This document shows, piece after piece, positions 1 through 11,459 of a stretch of 64,000 bases of DNA. The stretch comes from Streptomyces sp. CB01201 (GTDB lineage: Bacteria; Actinomycetota; Actinomycetes; Streptomycetales; Streptomycetaceae): assembly GCF_002803085.1 (NCBI RefSeq), contig NZ_NNBJ01000005.1, positions 368,017 through 432,016 on the forward strand, in the 5' to 3' direction. Each line of letters begins with the position of its first letter. The first letter of the stretch is position 1. Under the pieces are notes generated by a model. That model saw only the letters and a list, made by a program, of their open reading frames with translations. It had not been told where the DNA came from and searched no databases. Both the position numbers and the translations under genes were made by a program.

Positions 1-1380
1 AAGAGCTGGGACGGCACGATCGCCAACGGCGTGGCCGCCACCGGTGTGGAGGGCCTGAAGACCATCGTGCCGATCAGCGCGATCTCGTCCTGGTACGACT
101 ACTACTTCGCCAAGGGCGCGGCCCTCTACGACGGCGGCCCGGCCGATCTGGCCGGTTACGTGGACAGCCCGGACGCGCAGGCCCGCTGTGCGGCGGTGCA
201 GCAGAAGCTCGTCGACGGGGCGCCGCGCAACGGCGACTGGACGACGTTCTGGACCGCCCGTGACTATGTGCTCGACGCCCACAAGGTGAAGGCCAGTGTG
301 TTCGTCGTGCACGGCATGCAGGACCTCAACGTCCGTACGAAGAACTTCGGCCAGTGGTGGGACGCGCTCGCCAGGAACGGCGCCGAGCGCAAGATCTGGC
401 TGTCCCAGACCGGCCACGTCGACCCGTTCGACTACCGGCGCGGCGCCTGGGTGGACACCCTGCACCAGTGGTTCGACCACTACCTCCTCGGCTACGACAA
501 CGGTATCGAGCGGCAGCCGATGGCCGACATCGAGCGCCATCCCGACCAGTGGGGCACCGATCGCGTGTGGCCGCCGGCCGGCACCGCCGCGACCGAGGTG
601 CACCCGGTGAACGGTCCGGTGGCGGGCGTCGGCGGCCTCTCGCTGAAGTCGGCTCCCGCCAAGTCCACCGCCACGTTCACCGACAACCCGGCGCTGGACG
701 AGACGAGTTGGGCCGCCGCGATCGACAGGTCCACCCCCGAGAAGGCCGGGTTCGTCACCCAGCCGCTGACCCGGGACCTGCGGGTGTCCGGTTCGTCCAG
801 GGTGACCGTCACCGCGACGCCCACCACCAGCAGCGCCCACCTCTCGGCGGTCCTCGTGGACCTCGGGCCCGACACGATCCGCAACTACTCCGGCAACGGC
901 GAGGGTATCCTCACCGGAAGCGACCGCACCTGCTGGGGCGCGAGCACGGTCGGTGACAGCTCCTGCTACCTCACCACCTCCGCCGACAAGGCGGACGTGG
1001 GCGCCACGGTGTTCAGCCGGGGCTGGGCCGATCTCGGCCACTACGCCGCTGCCGCCAAGGGCGTGGCGCTGACCCCGGGCAAGCCGTACACGATCACGCT
1101 CGACCTGGCCGCCACCGACCATGTCGTACCGGCCGGACACCGGCTCGCGCTGGTCGTCGCGGGCACCGACAACGGGCTCATCGAGCCGGCGGCGAGCAGG
1201 CCGACCCTCACGGTGGACCTGGCACGCACCTCGGCCGCGGTGCCGTTCGTCGGCGGCGCCCGGGCCTTCGCGCGGGCGACGGCGGGGACATCCGCGCGGC
1301 TCGGCGCTCAGCAGCCGTCGCCCCGGGGCGTTCCGGTGCCGCGCATGACGCAGCGGGTGCCCGGGGGCACCGGCCGCTGA
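1..1380 (+). CDS. X-Pro dipeptidyl-peptidase (S15 family), C-terminal part
   Basis: The 5' end lies outside the window and 459 residues are visible in frame 1. The first bases encode KSWDG, which fits the nucleophile elbow of S15 peptidases (GKSYDG), so the catalytic Ser is probably residue 2 of this fragment. The Asp in HGMQDLNV (near nt 307-330) and the His in QTGHVDPFD (near nt 405-430) would complete the triad. The last ~220 residues form the beta-rich PepX C-terminal domain. The family removes X-Pro dipeptides from peptide N-termini and is often secreted in Streptomyces, but any signal peptide is off the window. Cocaine-esterase-like relatives share the fold. Confidence 0.9.
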   Translation, partial: KSWDGTIANGVAATGVEGLKTIVPISAISSWYDYYFAKGAALYDGGPADLAGYVDSPDAQARCAAVQQKLVDGAPRNGDWTTFWTARDYVLDAHKVKASVFVVHGMQDLNVRTKNFGQWWDALARNGAERKIWLSQTGHVDPFDYRRGAWVDTLHQWFDHYLLGYDNGIERQPMADIERHPDQWGTDRVWPPAGTAATEVHPVNGPVAGVGGLSLKSAPAKSTATFTDNPALDETSWAAAIDRSTPEKAGFVTQPLTRDLRVSGSSRVTVTATPTTSSAHLSAVLVDLGPDTIRNYSGNGEGILTGSDRTCWGASTVGDSSCYLTTSADKADVGATVFSRGWADLGHYAAAAKGVALTPGKPYTITLDLAATDHVVPAGHRLALVVAGTDNGLIEPAASRPTLTVDLARTSAAVPFVGGARAFARATAGTSARLGAQQPSPRGVPVPRMTQRVPGGTGR

Positions 1381-1420
1381 CTCGGCCGCGGCCATCGGTT
1401 TCGGGTCCGCGTGGGCCCGC

Positions 1421-2197
1421 TCAGCGAGCCGGGCGGGGGGTGGCGGAGGGCGTGGTGTGTGCCACGGCCTTCGCCAGCTCCCGCAGTACCGGAGCGGGAT
1501 CCTCGCGCAAATAGAAGTGCCCGCCCGGGAATTGACGTACCGTCAGCTCTGCCGTGGTGTGCTGCTGCCAGGCGTCGAGCTCGGCCCGCGCATGGTCCGC
1601 GCTGCCGCCGAGCACGGTGATCGGCACGGGCAGCGGCTCCGCCTCGCGCCAGGCGTACGTCTCCAGGACGCGGTAGTCGTCCCGCAGCGCGCCGACGACC
1701 AGCTCCCGCAGCTCCTTCGAGTCGAGGACCTCCTGGGGGATGCCGCCGTGCAGTCCCGCGACCCGGTCGATGAGCTCGTCGTCGGGCAGCCGGTGCAGCG
1801 GGTCCGCGACGCGCACATGGCGGTGGTGCGGCGCCGGGTAGCCCGACAGGACCAGCCGGTACGGCAGCGGCCGGCCCGCGTCGCGCAGGGCGCGGGTGAT
1901 CTCGTACGCGATCAGTGAGCCGAGGCTGTGCCCGAAGAACGCGAACGGCGCCGGGCCCGGCGACACCTCGTCGAGGAACGCGGCCACCAGCGCGTCCATC
2001 GAGTCGAACATCGTCTCGTTGTACCGCGAGCCCCGGCCCGGCAGCTGCACGGCGTACAGCTCCGCGTCCGGCAGGTCGCGCGCCCAGCGCAGGTACTCCG
2101 TGGCCGAACCGCCCCCGTGCGCGAAGCAGTACAGCTTGGGCGCGCCGGGACGCGGCGCCCCGGCGACGAGCCAGCGGGGCGACGCGGCAGTGCTCAT
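1421..2197 (-). CDS. Type II thioesterase (GrsT/RifR-like alpha/beta hydrolase)
   Basis: 258 aa, the usual size for stand-alone editing thioesterases that clear mis-primed acyl groups from NRPS or PKS carrier proteins. Visible features are FAHGGGSA near residue 26, QLPGRGSR near 51, the nucleophile motif GHSLGS with Ser at about 91, a late acid in GGSADHA, and the C-terminal catalytic His in PGGHFYL. The ATG start has a GGAGG ribosome site about 9 nt upstream. No PKS or NRPS gene lies nearby, so its partner assembly line must be elsewhere. Confidence 0.9.
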   Translation of the reverse strand: MSTAASPRWLVAGAPRPGAPKLYCFAHGGGSATEYLRWARDLPDAELYAVQLPGRGSRYNETMFDSMDALVAAFLDEVSPGPAPFAFFGHSLGSLIAYEITRALRDAGRPLPYRLVLSGYPAPHHRHVRVADPLHRLPDDELIDRVAGLHGGIPQEVLDSKELRELVVGALRDDYRVLETYAWREAEPLPVPITVLGGSADHARAELDAWQQHTTAELTVRQFPGGHFYLREDPAPVLRELAKAVAHTTPSATPRPAR

Positions 2198-2424
2198 GGT
2201 GCGGGAACCTCCGTGATCGGGTGGAGCCGGATACCGGGGGATCGGCGGGGCCGGCTACCGGCGAGTCTCGCATCGTGCGCGGCAGGCGGTGTGCGGTTCC
2301 GGCCATGGCCGGGCGTGACGTCCGGCACGCGGCGCTCGTTCTGGGGGCCGGTGTCCGGGGCCCGTGTGCGGCGCGCGGGACGGGGTGGGGCCGGGGCGGG
2401 TGACGGCTTAGGATCGGACACCTC

Positions 2425-4062
<1,638 letters not shown>

Positions 4063-4139
4063 CTCCGCCCGGGTCACCGGAGCCTGGACGCGCGCGTTCG
4101 CGACCGGGATGCCCGGTGGCCCGAGCGTACGGTGGGCGG

Positions 4140-5267
4140 GTGCACCGCGACCGACTCCAAGCCGTCCTGGAAGCGCTGCCCAGGGCGGCCATCGTTCAAG
4201 GCGGCGACGACATCGTGATCGCCGTCAACCGGCGCTTCACCGAGATGTTCGCCCTCGCGGGCCGCGTCGCGACCACCCCGGGCGCCCCGCTCGCCCCGGT
4301 CGTCGACGCGGTGTGCGACACCTTCGCCGACCGGCCCAGCTGGGTCGTCGACACCACCCACGCGATCGCCGCCCGCCATATCCACCGGGCCGCCGAGATC
4401 GCTCTCACCGACGGCCGGGTGATCCGGCGGGACGTGGAGCCGCTGTACGACGCCGAGGGGGTGCCCTTCGGATCGCTGTGGACGGCGGAGGACATCACCG
4501 AGGACAAGCGCCGCGAGCACGCCTGGGAGCGGGACAACGCGGCCCTCGCCGAGCTGGCCGGGCAGCGCAACGAGTTCCTCGCCCTCGCGTCGCACAGCCT
4601 GCGCACCCCGCTGACCTCGATCCTCAGCTTCTGCGAACTCCTCGCCGACCCGGCGTCCGGCCCGCTCGACACCGATCAGAGCGCTCTCCTGGCCGCGATC
4701 CGGCGCAACGCCGCCCGTATGGAGGGCGTCATGACCACACTCATGGACACCGCCCGGCTGCGCTCTCCGCAGCTGAGGATGGAGTTCGGCCGGGTGGACG
4801 TCGCACGGATGCTCCAGCACGCCGTGCTCGACCGGATGTCCACCACCTCGCGGGCCGGGGTGTTCGTGGTGTTGCGCTGCGCGGAGGGGCCGCCGCTGCA
4901 CGGCGACGAGCACCGCCTGGAGCACGTACTCGCCAACCTCCTTGAGAACGCTGCCAAGTTCACCCCGCCCGGCGGCCGCATCGAGATCGACGCGGCTCCA
5001 CACGGCGACCGGTGGCACATCGATGTGGCCGACACCGGGATCGGTGTGCCCGAGCAGTACCGCGAGGAGATCTTCTCCGGCTTTGTACGCGCTCCCAACG
5101 CCGAGACCGGCGGCTTCCCCGGCACCGGTCTCGGCCTCACCATCAGCCGCGAGATCGTGCGCCGGCACGGCGGCGAGCTGACCGTCTTCGACGCCGAGGG
5201 CGGGGGAGCGGTGTTCGGCATCCGGCTGCCCGTCGCGGGGCCGCCCGCCGAGGGGGCCGGGCGATGA
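4140..5267 (+). CDS. PAS-domain sensor histidine kinase
   Basis: 375 aa from GTG 4140; this start puts the PAS-like sensor domain right at the N-terminus and avoids reading through the preceding gene. Residues ~1-120 form the PAS region. The H-box ASHSLRTPLTS carries the phospho-acceptor His at about 152. The ATPase region shows the N box NLLENAAKFTPPGG, the G1/F boxes DTGIGVP and EEIFSGF, and the G2 box GTGLGLTI. There are no transmembrane helices, so it is a predicted soluble kinase. It overlaps the response regulator start by 4 bp (ATGA). The start codon is less certain than the gene. Confidence 0.88.
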   Translation: MHRDRLQAVLEALPRAAIVQGGDDIVIAVNRRFTEMFALAGRVATTPGAPLAPVVDAVCDTFADRPSWVVDTTHAIAARHIHRAAEIALTDGRVIRRDVEPLYDAEGVPFGSLWTAEDITEDKRREHAWERDNAALAELAGQRNEFLALASHSLRTPLTSILSFCELLADPASGPLDTDQSALLAAIRRNAARMEGVMTTLMDTARLRSPQLRMEFGRVDVARMLQHAVLDRMSTTSRAGVFVVLRCAEGPPLHGDEHRLEHVLANLLENAAKFTPPGGRIEIDAAPHGDRWHIDVADTGIGVPEQYREEIFSGFVRAPNAETGGFPGTGLGLTISREIVRRHGGELTVFDAEGGGAVFGIRLPVAGPPAEGAGR

Positions 5268-5956
5268 CACGGATCCTGGTCGTCGAGGACGACCCCGACG
5301 TGGCGATGGCCCTGCGCATCCTGTTCACCCGGGCCGGATACGAGGTGGTGCCCGCCGCCGACGGCCGCGAGGGGCTGCGCCGGCTCTTCGCCGACAGCCC
5401 CGACCTGATGGTCCTGGACGTCGGCCTGCCGGAACTCGACGGCTGGCAGGTCCTGGAGCGCACCCGCGACATGACCGATCTGCCGGTCCTGCTGCTCACC
5501 GCACGGGGCGCCGAGAGCGACCGGGTGCGCGGGCTGCGGGCGGGGGCCGACGACTACCTGCCCAAGCCCTTCGGCAACGAGGAGCTGCTGGCCCGCGTCG
5601 AGGCACTGCTGCGCCGCGCCGCACCCGCCCGCTGGGCCGGGGCCTCGCACGACGAGGCGCTGCGCCTCGTGCCGGAGCGGCGCTCAGCGGTCTGGCGCGG
5701 TGAAGAGGTGCGGCTCAGCGACATCGAGTACCGGCTGCTCCAGGTCCTCGTCCGCAACCGGGGCCGGGTCGTCACCACCGACCAGCTGCTCGACCAGGTG
5801 TGGGACGACCCCCAGGGCGTCGGCCGTGAGCGGGTCAAGTTCGCGGTGCTGCGGGTGCGGCGCAAGCTCCAGCAGGCGGCGGGCAGCCTTGAGTCCGACC
5901 CCCTTGAGGCGGTACGCGGGCTCGGCTACCGGTACCGGGGCGACCACGAGGCCTGA
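5264..5956 (+). CDS. OmpR/PhoB-family response regulator
   Basis: 230 aa. The receiver domain (~1-120) has the acidic pair EDD near residue 8, the phospho-acceptor Asp at about 52 in MVLDVGLPELDGW, a Thr in LLTARG and the conserved Lys in PKPF. The C-terminal winged-helix DNA-binding domain (~135-228) ends in RGLGYRYR. The start is fixed by the ATGA overlap with the kinase, its evident cognate partner. Targets are unknown; the adjoining wecB-glycosyltransferase pair is a natural guess from position only. Confidence 0.93.
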   Translation: MTRILVVEDDPDVAMALRILFTRAGYEVVPAADGREGLRRLFADSPDLMVLDVGLPELDGWQVLERTRDMTDLPVLLLTARGAESDRVRGLRAGADDYLPKPFGNEELLARVEALLRRAAPARWAGASHDEALRLVPERRSAVWRGEEVRLSDIEYRLLQVLVRNRGRVVTTDQLLDQVWDDPQGVGRERVKFAVLRVRRKLQQAAGSLESDPLEAVRGLGYRYRGDHEA

Positions 5957-6177
5957 GGCGCCCGCGCCGGGTGCGGGTGCATGCGGCCTCGGGCAGGGGG
6001 TCCGGGCCCGGCGTGGCGGGGCCTCCGGGGCGAAGGTCCCGGCCGCGGCAGGGCCGAAAGGCCCGGGTTGTCCGGTTGGCGGCTTCGCAACCGTCGGGCA
6101 ACCGAACGCCATCCGGGTGCGCAACGGACACCGGCCACTCTCGTGGACGTCCCGCCGGTAAAGTTCCTGGAGTCTTC

Positions 6178-7320
6178 GTGCCCGCCCTGCCGCCCCGCAG
6201 CATCGCCGTCGTCCTCGGCACCCGCCCCGAGCTGATCAAGCTGACCGAGCTGATCCGCCTCCTGGGGCCTGCCGCGCATGTCGTGCACACGGGACAGCAC
6301 TACGACGAGGAGCTGTCCGGCCGCTTCCTCACCGATCTCGCGATACCCGAGCCGACCTATCTCACGGGCATCGGCGGACAGCCCCGCGCGGTCCAGATCT
6401 CGGCGGCCCTGGCCCAGCTCGACGCGGTGTTCGCGGCCGAGCCGCCGCGTGCCGTGGTCGTCCAGGGCGACACCAACGCGGCGCTCTCCGGCGCGCTCGC
6501 CGCCAACGCGCGCGGGATCGCGCTCGTCCATGTCGAGGCGGGGCTGCGCAGCCATGACCGGAACATGCCCGAGGAGCACAACCGGGTGCTCATCGACCGG
6601 CTCGCGGACGTGCTGTGCGCGGCGACGCCCGCGAACCGGGACAACCTCCTGGCGGAGGGGGTTCCGGCCGGGCGCATCGAGACGACCGGGAACACGGTCG
6701 TGGAAGCGGTGCGCGGTCACATGCCCACCAGCGCGCAGCAGTTCGCGGAGCTGGAGCGGCTCGGGCTCGTAGGTGACGGGTACGTCCTGGCGACCGTCCA
6801 CCGGCCGGAGAACACGGACGATCCGGCGGCGCTGCGGGCCGTCCTCGCCGAACTGGGCTCGCTGGCGGCCGAGTTGCCGGTGGTGGTGCCGCTGCACCCG
6901 CGCACCCGTGCCCGCATCGAGTCGGCGGGGCTCGGCGCGCTCCTCGAACCGCTCCGGGTCACCGACCCGTTGGGCTACCGCACATTCCTCGCCCTGGCCC
7001 GGCACGCGGCGCTGCTGGTGTCCGACTCCGGGGGCGTGCAGGAGGAGGCAACGGTCCTCGGCCGGCCGCTCGTGGTCGTACGGAACTCCACGGAGCGGCC
7101 GGAGGCGATGGGTGATTTCGCCGAACTGGTCCGCCCCGGGCCCTCGTTGGGGCAGGCGGCGCGTCGTCGCCTGGCCCAGGGCCCGGCCGGCCGCGCCCGC
7201 CTCGCCGCCCTCCCCAGCCCCTTCGGTGACGGGCTCGCCTCGCAGCGGGTCGTCGCGCTGCTGGCGGGGCTTGCGGCGCTGGGCGGGAGTGAGGCGCGCG
7301 TGGGGGCGGGGGCGGCCTAG
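6178..7320 (+). CDS. wecB: UDP-N-acetylglucosamine 2-epimerase (non-hydrolysing)
   Basis: 380 aa. It interconverts UDP-GlcNAc and UDP-ManNAc for cell-surface polysaccharide. The N-terminus VVLGTRPELIKL is the hallmark of the family, followed by TGQHYDEEL, VQGDTNAALSG, HVEAGLRSHDR, PEEHNRVLIDRLAD and VHRPENTDD, with SDSGGVQEEA in the C-terminal nucleotide-binding domain. GTG 6178 is chosen because GGAG lies about 5 nt upstream and the protein then starts just before the first beta strand. The next gene, a membrane glycosyltransferase, probably uses the product or a derivative. Confidence 0.9.
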   Translation: MPALPPRSIAVVLGTRPELIKLTELIRLLGPAAHVVHTGQHYDEELSGRFLTDLAIPEPTYLTGIGGQPRAVQISAALAQLDAVFAAEPPRAVVVQGDTNAALSGALAANARGIALVHVEAGLRSHDRNMPEEHNRVLIDRLADVLCAATPANRDNLLAEGVPAGRIETTGNTVVEAVRGHMPTSAQQFAELERLGLVGDGYVLATVHRPENTDDPAALRAVLAELGSLAAELPVVVPLHPRTRARIESAGLGALLEPLRVTDPLGYRTFLALARHAALLVSDSGGVQEEATVLGRPLVVVRNSTERPEAMGDFAELVRPGPSLGQAARRRLAQGPAGRARLAALPSPFGDGLASQRVVALLAGLAALGGSEARVGAGAA

Positions 7321-7510
7321 TCCGGCCTGGTCCGGCCGTTCCGCTCCCCGGGGCCTCCTCGGCCGCGGGCCGTACGCGGCCGGTCACGCCGTTCCCCGCA
7401 CCACGGGCCCCCGTACACCCAACGAGCACCCTCTCCTGCCTGCCCCCTCCCTGCAAGGGCCCCCACGGCCTGCAAGGGCCCCCACGGCCTCACGACCACC
7501 AAGGACCCCC
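7321..7510. other. Intergenic region between wecB and the glycosyltransferase
   Basis: 190 bp without a plausible gene. It is C-rich and holds a 19-bp exact tandem duplication (see 7452-7489) just before the next start codon. No clear promoter was recognised, so the downstream gene may be read from the wecB transcript. Confidence 0.6.
7452..7489 (+). repeat. 19-bp exact tandem duplication
   Basis: The 19-mer TGCAAGGGCCCCCACGGCC occurs twice head to tail at 7452-7470 and 7471-7489, ending 21 bp before the ATG of the glycosyltransferase. It looks like a slippage duplication in the leader region. Confidence 0.85.
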
Positions 7511-8839
7511 ATGCCCAACAGCCTGCTCCTCTTCCTCTTTCCCTTCTTCCTGCTCGGGTGCTTCCTGCTCTACTGGGCCGGGGCCCGGCACGCCTATCTG
7601 CGGCGGGCGGAGACCGGAGCCGGGGACGCCGAGGGGTTCGAGTGGCATTTCTTCGTGCCCTGCCGGGACGAGGAGGCCGTGGTCGGTGACACCGTGGGGC
7701 AGCTGCGCGCGGACTTTCCGTCGGCGCACGTCTGGGTTATCGACGACGACAGCGACGACCGGACCGGGCTCATCGTCGCCGGGCTCGCCGACGGCGATCG
7801 GCGTGTGCACCTGGTACGCCGGGTGCGGCCCGAGGCGCGCACCGGCAAGGGCGACGCACTGAACGCCGCCTACGAGCAGCTCGGGGACTTCCTGCCCGGC
7901 GGGGCGGACCGGGAGCGGGTCGTCGTCTGCGTCGTCGACGCGGACGGACGCCTCGATCCCCGCGCACTCGAACTCGTCTCGGGGCCGGCCGCGTTCGCCG
8001 ACCCGGAGGTGGGCGGGGTTCAGGTCGGCGTGCGGATGCGCAACGTCGACGACGAGCGCCCGCTGCCCGACCGGGGCCGGATCGCCAACGCCTTCGCCCG
8101 GCTCCTCGTACGCGTCCAGGACATGGAGTTCGCCGTGTCCAACGCCGGCATGCAGCTCCTGCGGGCCCGTACCGGCTCGGTCGGGCTCGGCGGCAACGGC
8201 CAGTTCACCCGGCTCTCGGCACTCGACCGGATCGCCGCCGCCGAGCGGCGTCCCTGGCAGCGCGGCGCGCTCCTGGAGGACTACGAGCTCGGCTTGCAGA
8301 TGATCCTGGCCGGTTACCGGGTCACGCACGTCGCCGACACCTGGGTCTCCCAGGAGGGCCTGCCGCACGCCCGCCGACTGCTCACCCAGCGCACCCGCTG
8401 GGCCCAGGGCAACCTCCAGTGCGTGCGCTACGCCGCCCGGATCCTGTCCTCGCGGCAGTACACCGGAGCGGGTGTCCTGGAGACGCTGTACACGTTCTTC
8501 CAGCCCGTCGCGCACCTGCTCACCCTCGTGATGTGCGCCTGGATGCTGGTGCTCGGCGGCCTCGGCTCGCTCGCCACCTGGCCGCTGACGCTGGTGCTCG
8601 CGGCGCTCTCCATCGGCCCGTTCGTGCTGTGGGGCCCGGTCTACCGGCGCGACCACGCCCCGGAGGCCTCCCGCGTCACGGGCGTGCTGTGGGGCTTCGC
8701 CCTGTGGCTGTACGCCTACCACCTGTTCGTGGTCTCGACGCGCGGCTTCGTCCGCAGCCTGCGCGGTCGCACCGGCTGGGCCAAGACCCGCCGCAACGCC
8801 GAGCCGGTCACGGTCGGCCCGACCGCCCTGGAGGGCTGA
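7511..8839 (+). CDS. Processive family 2 glycosyltransferase, membrane-bound
   Basis: 442 aa. An N-terminal membrane helix (~4-22) precedes a GT2 catalytic domain with the substrate and metal motifs VIDDDSDD and VVDADGRLDP, and QRTRWAQGN, which matches the Q-x-x-R-W motif of processive synthases such as cellulose and hyaluronan synthases. At least three C-terminal helices follow (~335-425). The ATG follows wecB by 190 bp on the same strand, so the pair may make a ManNAc- or GlcNAc-containing polymer. The donor sugar is inferred only from context. Confidence 0.85.
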   Translation: MPNSLLLFLFPFFLLGCFLLYWAGARHAYLRRAETGAGDAEGFEWHFFVPCRDEEAVVGDTVGQLRADFPSAHVWVIDDDSDDRTGLIVAGLADGDRRVHLVRRVRPEARTGKGDALNAAYEQLGDFLPGGADRERVVVCVVDADGRLDPRALELVSGPAAFADPEVGGVQVGVRMRNVDDERPLPDRGRIANAFARLLVRVQDMEFAVSNAGMQLLRARTGSVGLGGNGQFTRLSALDRIAAAERRPWQRGALLEDYELGLQMILAGYRVTHVADTWVSQEGLPHARRLLTQRTRWAQGNLQCVRYAARILSSRQYTGAGVLETLYTFFQPVAHLLTLVMCAWMLVLGGLGSLATWPLTLVLAALSIGPFVLWGPVYRRDHAPEASRVTGVLWGFALWLYAYHLFVVSTRGFVRSLRGRTGWAKTRRNAEPVTVGPTALEG

Positions 8840-8853
8840 TCCGCCGTCAATCA

Positions 8854-8889
8854 GGCGCGGGCGTACGTCAGTTGACGTACGCCCGCGCC
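8854..8889. terminator. Bidirectional terminator hairpin
   Basis: Perfect 17-bp inverted repeat (8854-8870 with 8873-8889) around a 2-nt centre, between two convergent genes. There is no T-run, which is usual in Streptomyces, but position and symmetry fit a terminator serving both strands. Confidence 0.85.
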
Positions 8890-8905
8890 CGTGTCGCCGT
8901 CCGGC

Positions 8906-11341
8906 TCAGCGGCCGCCGCGCCCCTTCGGATCGACCAGGCCCGCCTTGCGCAGGGCGTCCGCCATCGCACTGTTGGCGGGAGCCGGTGCCGGGGCGCGGC
9001 CCTGGCCGCCGCCCTGCCGGTTGCCGCCGCGCGCGTCGCCGCCGGCGCCGCCCCGGCGCTGCTGTCCCTGTCCTTGCCCCTGGCGCTGCTGCGGCGGCCG
9101 GCTGCCCTGCCCCTGGCCGCCCCGCTCGCCGCGCTCCCGCTTCGGCGTGCCGCCGCCCGGCGCGGACGCGTCGTCGTCGAGCCGCAGCGTCAGCGAGATC
9201 CGCTTGCGCGGCACATCGACGTCGAGGACCTTCACCTTGACGATGTCGCCCGGCTTCACCACGTCCCGGGGGTCCTTCACGAACGTCTTCGACAGCGCCG
9301 AGACATGGGCGAGGCCGTCCTGGTGCACGCCGATGTCGATGAACGCGCCGAACGCCGCCACATTGGTGACCACGCCTTCGAGGACCATCCCCGACGCCAG
9401 GTCGCCGATCTTCTCGACGCCCTCCTTGAAGGTCGCCGTCTTGAACGCCGGTCGCGGGTCGCGGCCCGGCTTCTCCAGCTCGCGCAGGATGTCGGTGACG
9501 GTGGGCAGACCGAAGGTCTCGTCGACGAAGTCGTCCGGCCGCAGCGAGCGCAGCACCCCGGTGTTGCCGATGAGGGACGCGACCTCGCTGCCCGCGGTCT
9601 TCACCATGCGACGCACCACCGGATACGCCTCGGGGTGCACGCTGGAGGCGTCCAGCGGGTCCTCGCCGTCGCGGATCCGCAGGAAGCCGGCGCACTGCTC
9701 GTACGCCTTCGGGCCGAGCCGTGCCACATCCTTCAGGGCCCGGCGCGAGCGGAACGGGCCGTTGGTGTCGCGGTGCGCCACGATGTTCTCGGCGAGGCCC
9801 GAGCCGATGCCGGACACGCGGGAAAGCAGCGGCGCCGAGGCGGTGTTGACGTCCACGCCCACGCCGTTCACACAGTCCTCGACCACCGCGTCGAGGGAGC
9901 GTGAGAGCTTCACCTCGGACAGGTCGTGCTGGTACTGGCCGACCCCGATGGACTTGGGGTCGATCTTCACCAGCTCGGCCAGCGGGTCCTGAAGACGCCG
10001 GGCGATGGAGACCGCGCCGCGCAGCGACACGTCCATGTCCGGGAACTCCTGCGAGGCGAACGCCGAGGCCGAGTAGACCGAGGCGCCGGCCTCCGACACC
10101 ATCACCTTCGCGAGGCTCAACTCCGGGTGCTTGGAGATGAGTTCACCAGCGAGCTTGTCCGTCTCGCGGGAGGCGGTGCCGTTGCCGATGGCGATCAGCT
10201 CGACCGCGTGCTCCCGGCAGAGTCCGGCCAGCTTCGTGAGCGCCTGGTCCCACTTGTTCGCCGGGACGTGCGGGTGGATCACATCGGTGGCGACGACCTT
10301 GCCCGTCGCGTCGACGACGGCCACCTTCACGCCCGTACGGAAACCGGGGTCGAGGCCGAGCGTGGCGCGGGTGCCGGCCGGGGCGGCGAGCAGCAGGTCG
10401 CGCAGGTTGGAGGCGAAGACGCGGACCGCCTCGTCCTCCGCGGCCGTGCGCAGGCGCAGCCGCAGGTCGATGCCGAGGTGCACCAGGATGCGCGTGCGCC
10501 AGGCCCAACGCACCGTGTCCGCGAGCCACTTGTCGCCGGGGCGCCCCCGGTCGGCCACGCCGAAGCGCCGCGCCACCATGTTCTCGTACGTCGAGGGGCC
10601 GGGCTCGGGCGAGGGCTCCTCGGGCTCCAGGACGAGGTCGAGGACCTCCTCCTTCTCGCCGCGCAGCATCGCGAGCACCCGGTGGGAGGGGAGCGCGGTG
10701 AACGGCTCGGTGAAGTCGAAGTAGTCGGCGAACTTGGCGCCCGCCTCCTCCTTGCCCTCACGGACCTTGGCCGCGAGGCGGCCCTTCGTCCACATGCGCT
10801 CGCGCAGCTCGCCGGTCAGGTCGGCGTCCTCGGAGAAGCGCTCGGCGAGGATGGAGCGGGCGCCCTCCAGGGCGGCCGCCGCGTCGGCGACGCCCTTGTC
10901 CGTGTCCACGAAGGCGGCGGCCGCGGCGAGCGGGTCCACCGACGGGTCGGTGAGCAGGCCGTCGGCGAGCGGTTCCAGACCGGCCTCGCGGGCGATCTGC
11001 GCCTTGGTGCGCCGCTTCGGCTTGAACGGCAGGTAGATGTCCTCCAGGCGGGCCTTGGTGTCGGCGCCCCGGATCTGCGCCTCCAGGGCGTCGGTGAGCT
11101 TGCCCTGCTCCCGCACGGACTCCAGGATCGCGGTGCGCCGGTCCTCCAGCTCGCGCAGATAGCGCAGCCGCTCTTCGAGGGTGCGCAGCTGGGCGTCGTC
11201 CAGCATCTCGGTCGCTTCCTTGCGGTAGCGCGCGATGAACGGGACGGTGGACCCGCCGTCGAGCAGCTCGACGGCGGCCTTCACCTGCCGCTCCCGTACG
11301 CCGAGTTCCTCGGCGATCCTGCCTTCGATGGACGTCGTCAC
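8906..11341 (-). CDS. tex: Tex family RNA-binding transcription accessory protein
   Basis: 811 aa, typical for Tex, which binds nucleic acid and RNA polymerase. In order: an N-terminal helical HTH-like region ([17 protein letters not shown]), a YqgF/RNase H-like domain ([17 protein letters not shown], near 330), tandem helix-hairpin-helix motifs ([20 protein letters not shown], near 500), and a C-terminal S1 domain ([23 protein letters not shown], near 650). A ~90-residue Gln/Gly/Arg-rich tail follows, probably disordered. GTG 11341 has GAAGGCGG about 9 nt upstream. Confidence 0.95.
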   Translation of the reverse strand: MTTSIEGRIAEELGVRERQVKAAVELLDGGSTVPFIARYRKEATEMLDDAQLRTLEERLRYLRELEDRRTAILESVREQGKLTDALEAQIRGADTKARLEDIYLPFKPKRRTKAQIAREAGLEPLADGLLTDPSVDPLAAAAAFVDTDKGVADAAAALEGARSILAERFSEDADLTGELRERMWTKGRLAAKVREGKEEAGAKFADYFDFTEPFTALPSHRVLAMLRGEKEEVLDLVLEPEEPSPEPGPSTYENMVARRFGVADRGRPGDKWLADTVRWAWRTRILVHLGIDLRLRLRTAAEDEAVRVFASNLRDLLLAAPAGTRATLGLDPGFRTGVKVAVVDATGKVVATDVIHPHVPANKWDQALTKLAGLCREHAVELIAIGNGTASRETDKLAGELISKHPELSLAKVMVSEAGASVYSASAFASQEFPDMDVSLRGAVSIARRLQDPLAELVKIDPKSIGVGQYQHDLSEVKLSRSLDAVVEDCVNGVGVDVNTASAPLLSRVSGIGSGLAENIVAHRDTNGPFRSRRALKDVARLGPKAYEQCAGFLRIRDGEDPLDASSVHPEAYPVVRRMVKTAGSEVASLIGNTGVLRSLRPDDFVDETFGLPTVTDILRELEKPGRDPRPAFKTATFKEGVEKIGDLASGMVLEGVVTNVAAFGAFIDIGVHQDGLAHVSALSKTFVKDPRDVVKPGDIVKVKVLDVDVPRKRISLTLRLDDDASAPGGGTPKRERGERGGQGQGSRPPQQRQGQGQGQQRRGGAGGDARGGNRQGGGQGRAPAPAPANSAMADALRKAGLVDPKGRGGR

Positions 11342-11459
11342 GTGCCGTACCGCCTTCTCGCTGAGCCTGGGGCGCCATTGTGGCAGGCGGCACCGACAAT
11401 CGACGATCAGCCCTTGCCGGCGGCCGGTCCTCGTCGAAGAGAACGGCTCGGGCCCGAGG

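Noticed and set aside
8854..8889. 17-bp perfect palindrome considered as a regulator site
   Set aside because: It lies between convergent stops, so a bidirectional terminator explains it better.
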